Positions 55,048 to 56,396 of a DNA stretch of 56,396 bases are shown in pieces. The DNA is from Arcobacter sp. EP1. Lineage in GTDB: Bacteria; Campylobacterota; Campylobacteria; Campylobacterales; Arcobacteraceae. Numbering within the stretch: position 1 is the first letter of the stretch; every line of letters starts with the position of its first letter. Location of the stretch: NCBI GenBank assembly GCA_001655195.1, contig LPNY01000158.1:182236-238631 (forward strand), written 5' to 3'. The notes under the pieces were generated by a model. The model was given only the letters and a program-made list of their open reading frames with translations. It did not search any database and was not told the DNA's origin. Both the position numbers and the translations under genes were made by a program.

Positions 55048-56331
55048 ATTAAAACATTTGGAAATATAGAACTTCATCCACAGATTCTAAAAGCACTCAA
55101 AGAAGAAGGCTACGAAAAACCTACAGAGATTCAAAAAAAAGCGATTCCTGTTATTTTAAAAAAAGTTGATGTAATAGGAACTGCACAAAGTGGTACGGGG
55201 AAAACAGCTGCTTTTACACTACCTATCTTAGATGAGTTACAAGCAACTATCAACCCTGAAAACAGAGTTATTAGAGCGTTAATACTTGTACCTACACGCG
55301 AACTTGCTATGCAAATTTCAAAAGCCATATCTCACTATGGACGTCATTTAGATATTAAACATACTACTGTTGTTGGGGGACTTAGCCATAAAGAGCAACT
55401 GCGAAAAATCAGCAATGGTATTGATATTTTAGTGGCAACTCCTGGACGACTCAAAGATCATTTAAGTAAAAAAGACATCAACTTATCAAGTATTCAAACT
55501 CTTGTATTAGATGAAGCTGATACTATGATGGAGATGGGATTTTTAGAAGATATTGAAGAGATGTTTGTTCAAGCTAGCCATAACCGGCAAATTTTGATGT
55601 TTAGTGCAACTCTTAATCAAAATGTTAAAAAACTTGCTAAAGAGTTTTTAAATAACCCAACAGTGATTCAAATACATAAACAACGTTCAACGGTAAAACT
55701 CATTGAGCATGAAATTTATAAAGTTGATGAAGATAAAAAAGCAGAAATGGTCTCTTTTTTAATCGGAAGCAAAAACTACCACCAAGTTCTTATTTTCGTA
55801 AATACTAAAAAACAAGCTAACACCCTTGTGGATCAATTTAATCTTGATGGATTACCTTCAGAGTGTATACATGGAGATATCAAACAACCAGCACGTGCAC
55901 GAGCACTTAAAAAGTTTAAAAGTGAACAGGTACGTGTTTTAGTAGCAACTGACATTGCTGCACGAGGTATTGATATTGAACAACTTCCTCATGTTATTAA
56001 TTTTGAACTTCCTGAAAGTGTTGATGATTTTACCCATCGTGTGGGAAGAACAGGTCGAGCAGGAAATGAAGGTCATGCAATTACGCTACTATGTACCAAA
56101 GAGTACAAATTTATGGCAGAGATTGAAAAAGAGTTGATTATTAATATTGAACGACAAATTCTTGAAGGATATGAACCTACAGAAAAAGAACCCCGTATGA
56201 TAAGATTCAAGAAAAAACAACTCAGTGAGAAAAAAGGTCAACGAAAACCAGAACGAAAACCTAAAAAAGCTCCAAAAGGTTCTAAAAAAACAACCAAACG
56301 TGACGAAAATAGAAATTTCAGAAGAAAATAA
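55048..56331 (+). CDS. DEAD-box RNA helicase with apparent AUU start
   Basis: A 427-residue ATP-dependent RNA helicase. The Q motif (PTEIQKKAIP), Walker A AQSGTGKT (46–53), PTRELA, VATPGR, LDEAD, FSATL, ATDIAARGID and HRVGRTGR are all present, with a Lys/Arg-rich C-terminal tail of ~60 residues. The only in-frame start upstream of the Q motif is ATT 55048, six bases after AAGGA; the next ATG (55309) would remove motifs Q and I. An in-frame stop at 55024 excludes a longer form. Relatives begin MKTFxxxxLHPxIL, so ATT replaces Met. It is probably coupled with the small acidic gene. Confidence 0.9.
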   Translation: MKTFGNIELHPQILKALKEEGYEKPTEIQKKAIPVILKKVDVIGTAQSGTGKTAAFTLPILDELQATINPENRVIRALILVPTRELAMQISKAISHYGRHLDIKHTTVVGGLSHKEQLRKISNGIDILVATPGRLKDHLSKKDINLSSIQTLVLDEADTMMEMGFLEDIEEMFVQASHNRQILMFSATLNQNVKKLAKEFLNNPTVIQIHKQRSTVKLIEHEIYKVDEDKKAEMVSFLIGSKNYHQVLIFVNTKKQANTLVDQFNLDGLPSECIHGDIKQPARARALKKFKSEQVRVLVATDIAARGIDIEQLPHVINFELPESVDDFTHRVGRTGRAGNEGHAITLLCTKEYKFMAEIEKELIINIERQILEGYEPTEKEPRMIRFKKKQLSEKKGQRKPERKPKKAPKGSKKTTKRDENRNFRRK

Positions 56332-56342
56332 AAAGGACAACA

Positions 56343-56396
56343 TTGAAACAAACATTTGAAACCAATAAAAGCGTGCAAGAAACAGCTAATGCAATC
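56343..56396 (+). CDS. Start of another gene (possibly DUF302), C-terminus off window
   Basis: TTG at 56343 follows AAGGA by six bases and opens 18 codons (MKQTFETNKSVQETANAI) to the window edge. The sequence FETNKSVQETANAI resembles the N-terminus of DUF302 proteins, but too little is visible to be sure. It lies 11 bases after the helicase stop. Confidence 0.45.
   Translation, partial: MKQTFETNKSVQETANAI

Noticed and set aside
55309-56331. Helicase starting at ATG 55309
   Set aside because: This start would delete the Q motif and Walker A, while coding homology continues in frame upstream to 55048.

Overview
The window is AT-rich, densely packed bacterial DNA. It most resembles Campylobacterota, probably Arcobacteraceae. 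The reasons are the DUF465–argJ–TrkA-type K+ channel–rpmB neighbourhood, histidine kinases with an 'HQWRQPL' H-box, the COG0731-type radical SAM protein, and the heptosyltransferase-rich LPS locus. The taxon is an inference; no 16S gene is present.

Layout. (1) 1–4294, minus: one open frame running off the left edge, start GTG 4294, more than 1431 residues. It appears to join a GHKL-like ATPase module, two phosphoribosyltransferase-like (PRTase-like) modules and two Cys pairs. It sits next to two identical tRNA-Asn genes and has a tandem-palindrome operator in front of it. This is the best candidate for an undescribed system. (2) 4827–14250, minus: housekeeping genes (radical SAM protein, hemE, yqhA-like, asd, gyrA, DUF465, argJ, K+ channel, rpmB). 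(3) 14303–35073: a ~21 kb lipopolysaccharide locus with waaF, waaC and three further GT9 enzymes, GT2, GT4 and GT32 transferases, two kinase-like proteins, a lipid A acyltransferase, an O-antigen ligase/polymerase and a nucleotide-sugar cassette. The cassette holds rmlA, rmlB, an rmlC-type epimerase, an RfbH/E1-type 3-dehydrase and two SDR enzymes, and suggests a dTDP-linked 3,6-dideoxyhexose. (4) 35070–43394, minus: ppx/gppA, ferredoxin, inositol monophosphatase-like, gltD, gltB. (5) 43568–50911: a small exported DUF1566-like protein, then a TRAP transporter with two tandem DctP paralogues plus DctQ and DctM, a 39-residue membrane peptide, and a divergent kinase/OmpR-type regulator pair. Both dctP genes carry the same 11-bp direct repeat just upstream of the -10, a plausible target of that regulator. 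(6) 50928–56396: an EI24/CysZ-like protein, a radical SAM/SPASM protein, a 580-bp non-coding region with hairpins, a beta-CASP metallo-beta-lactamase RNase-like protein, a small unknown protein, a DEAD-box RNA helicase and the first codons of another gene.

Two genes in the last block, radical SAM/SPASM and the DEAD-box helicase, can only reach their essential N-terminal motifs if translation begins at AUA (52719) and AUU (55048). Each sits six bases after an AAGGA ribosome-binding site. A conventional start search truncates both proteins and removes the radical SAM cysteines and the Walker A motif.
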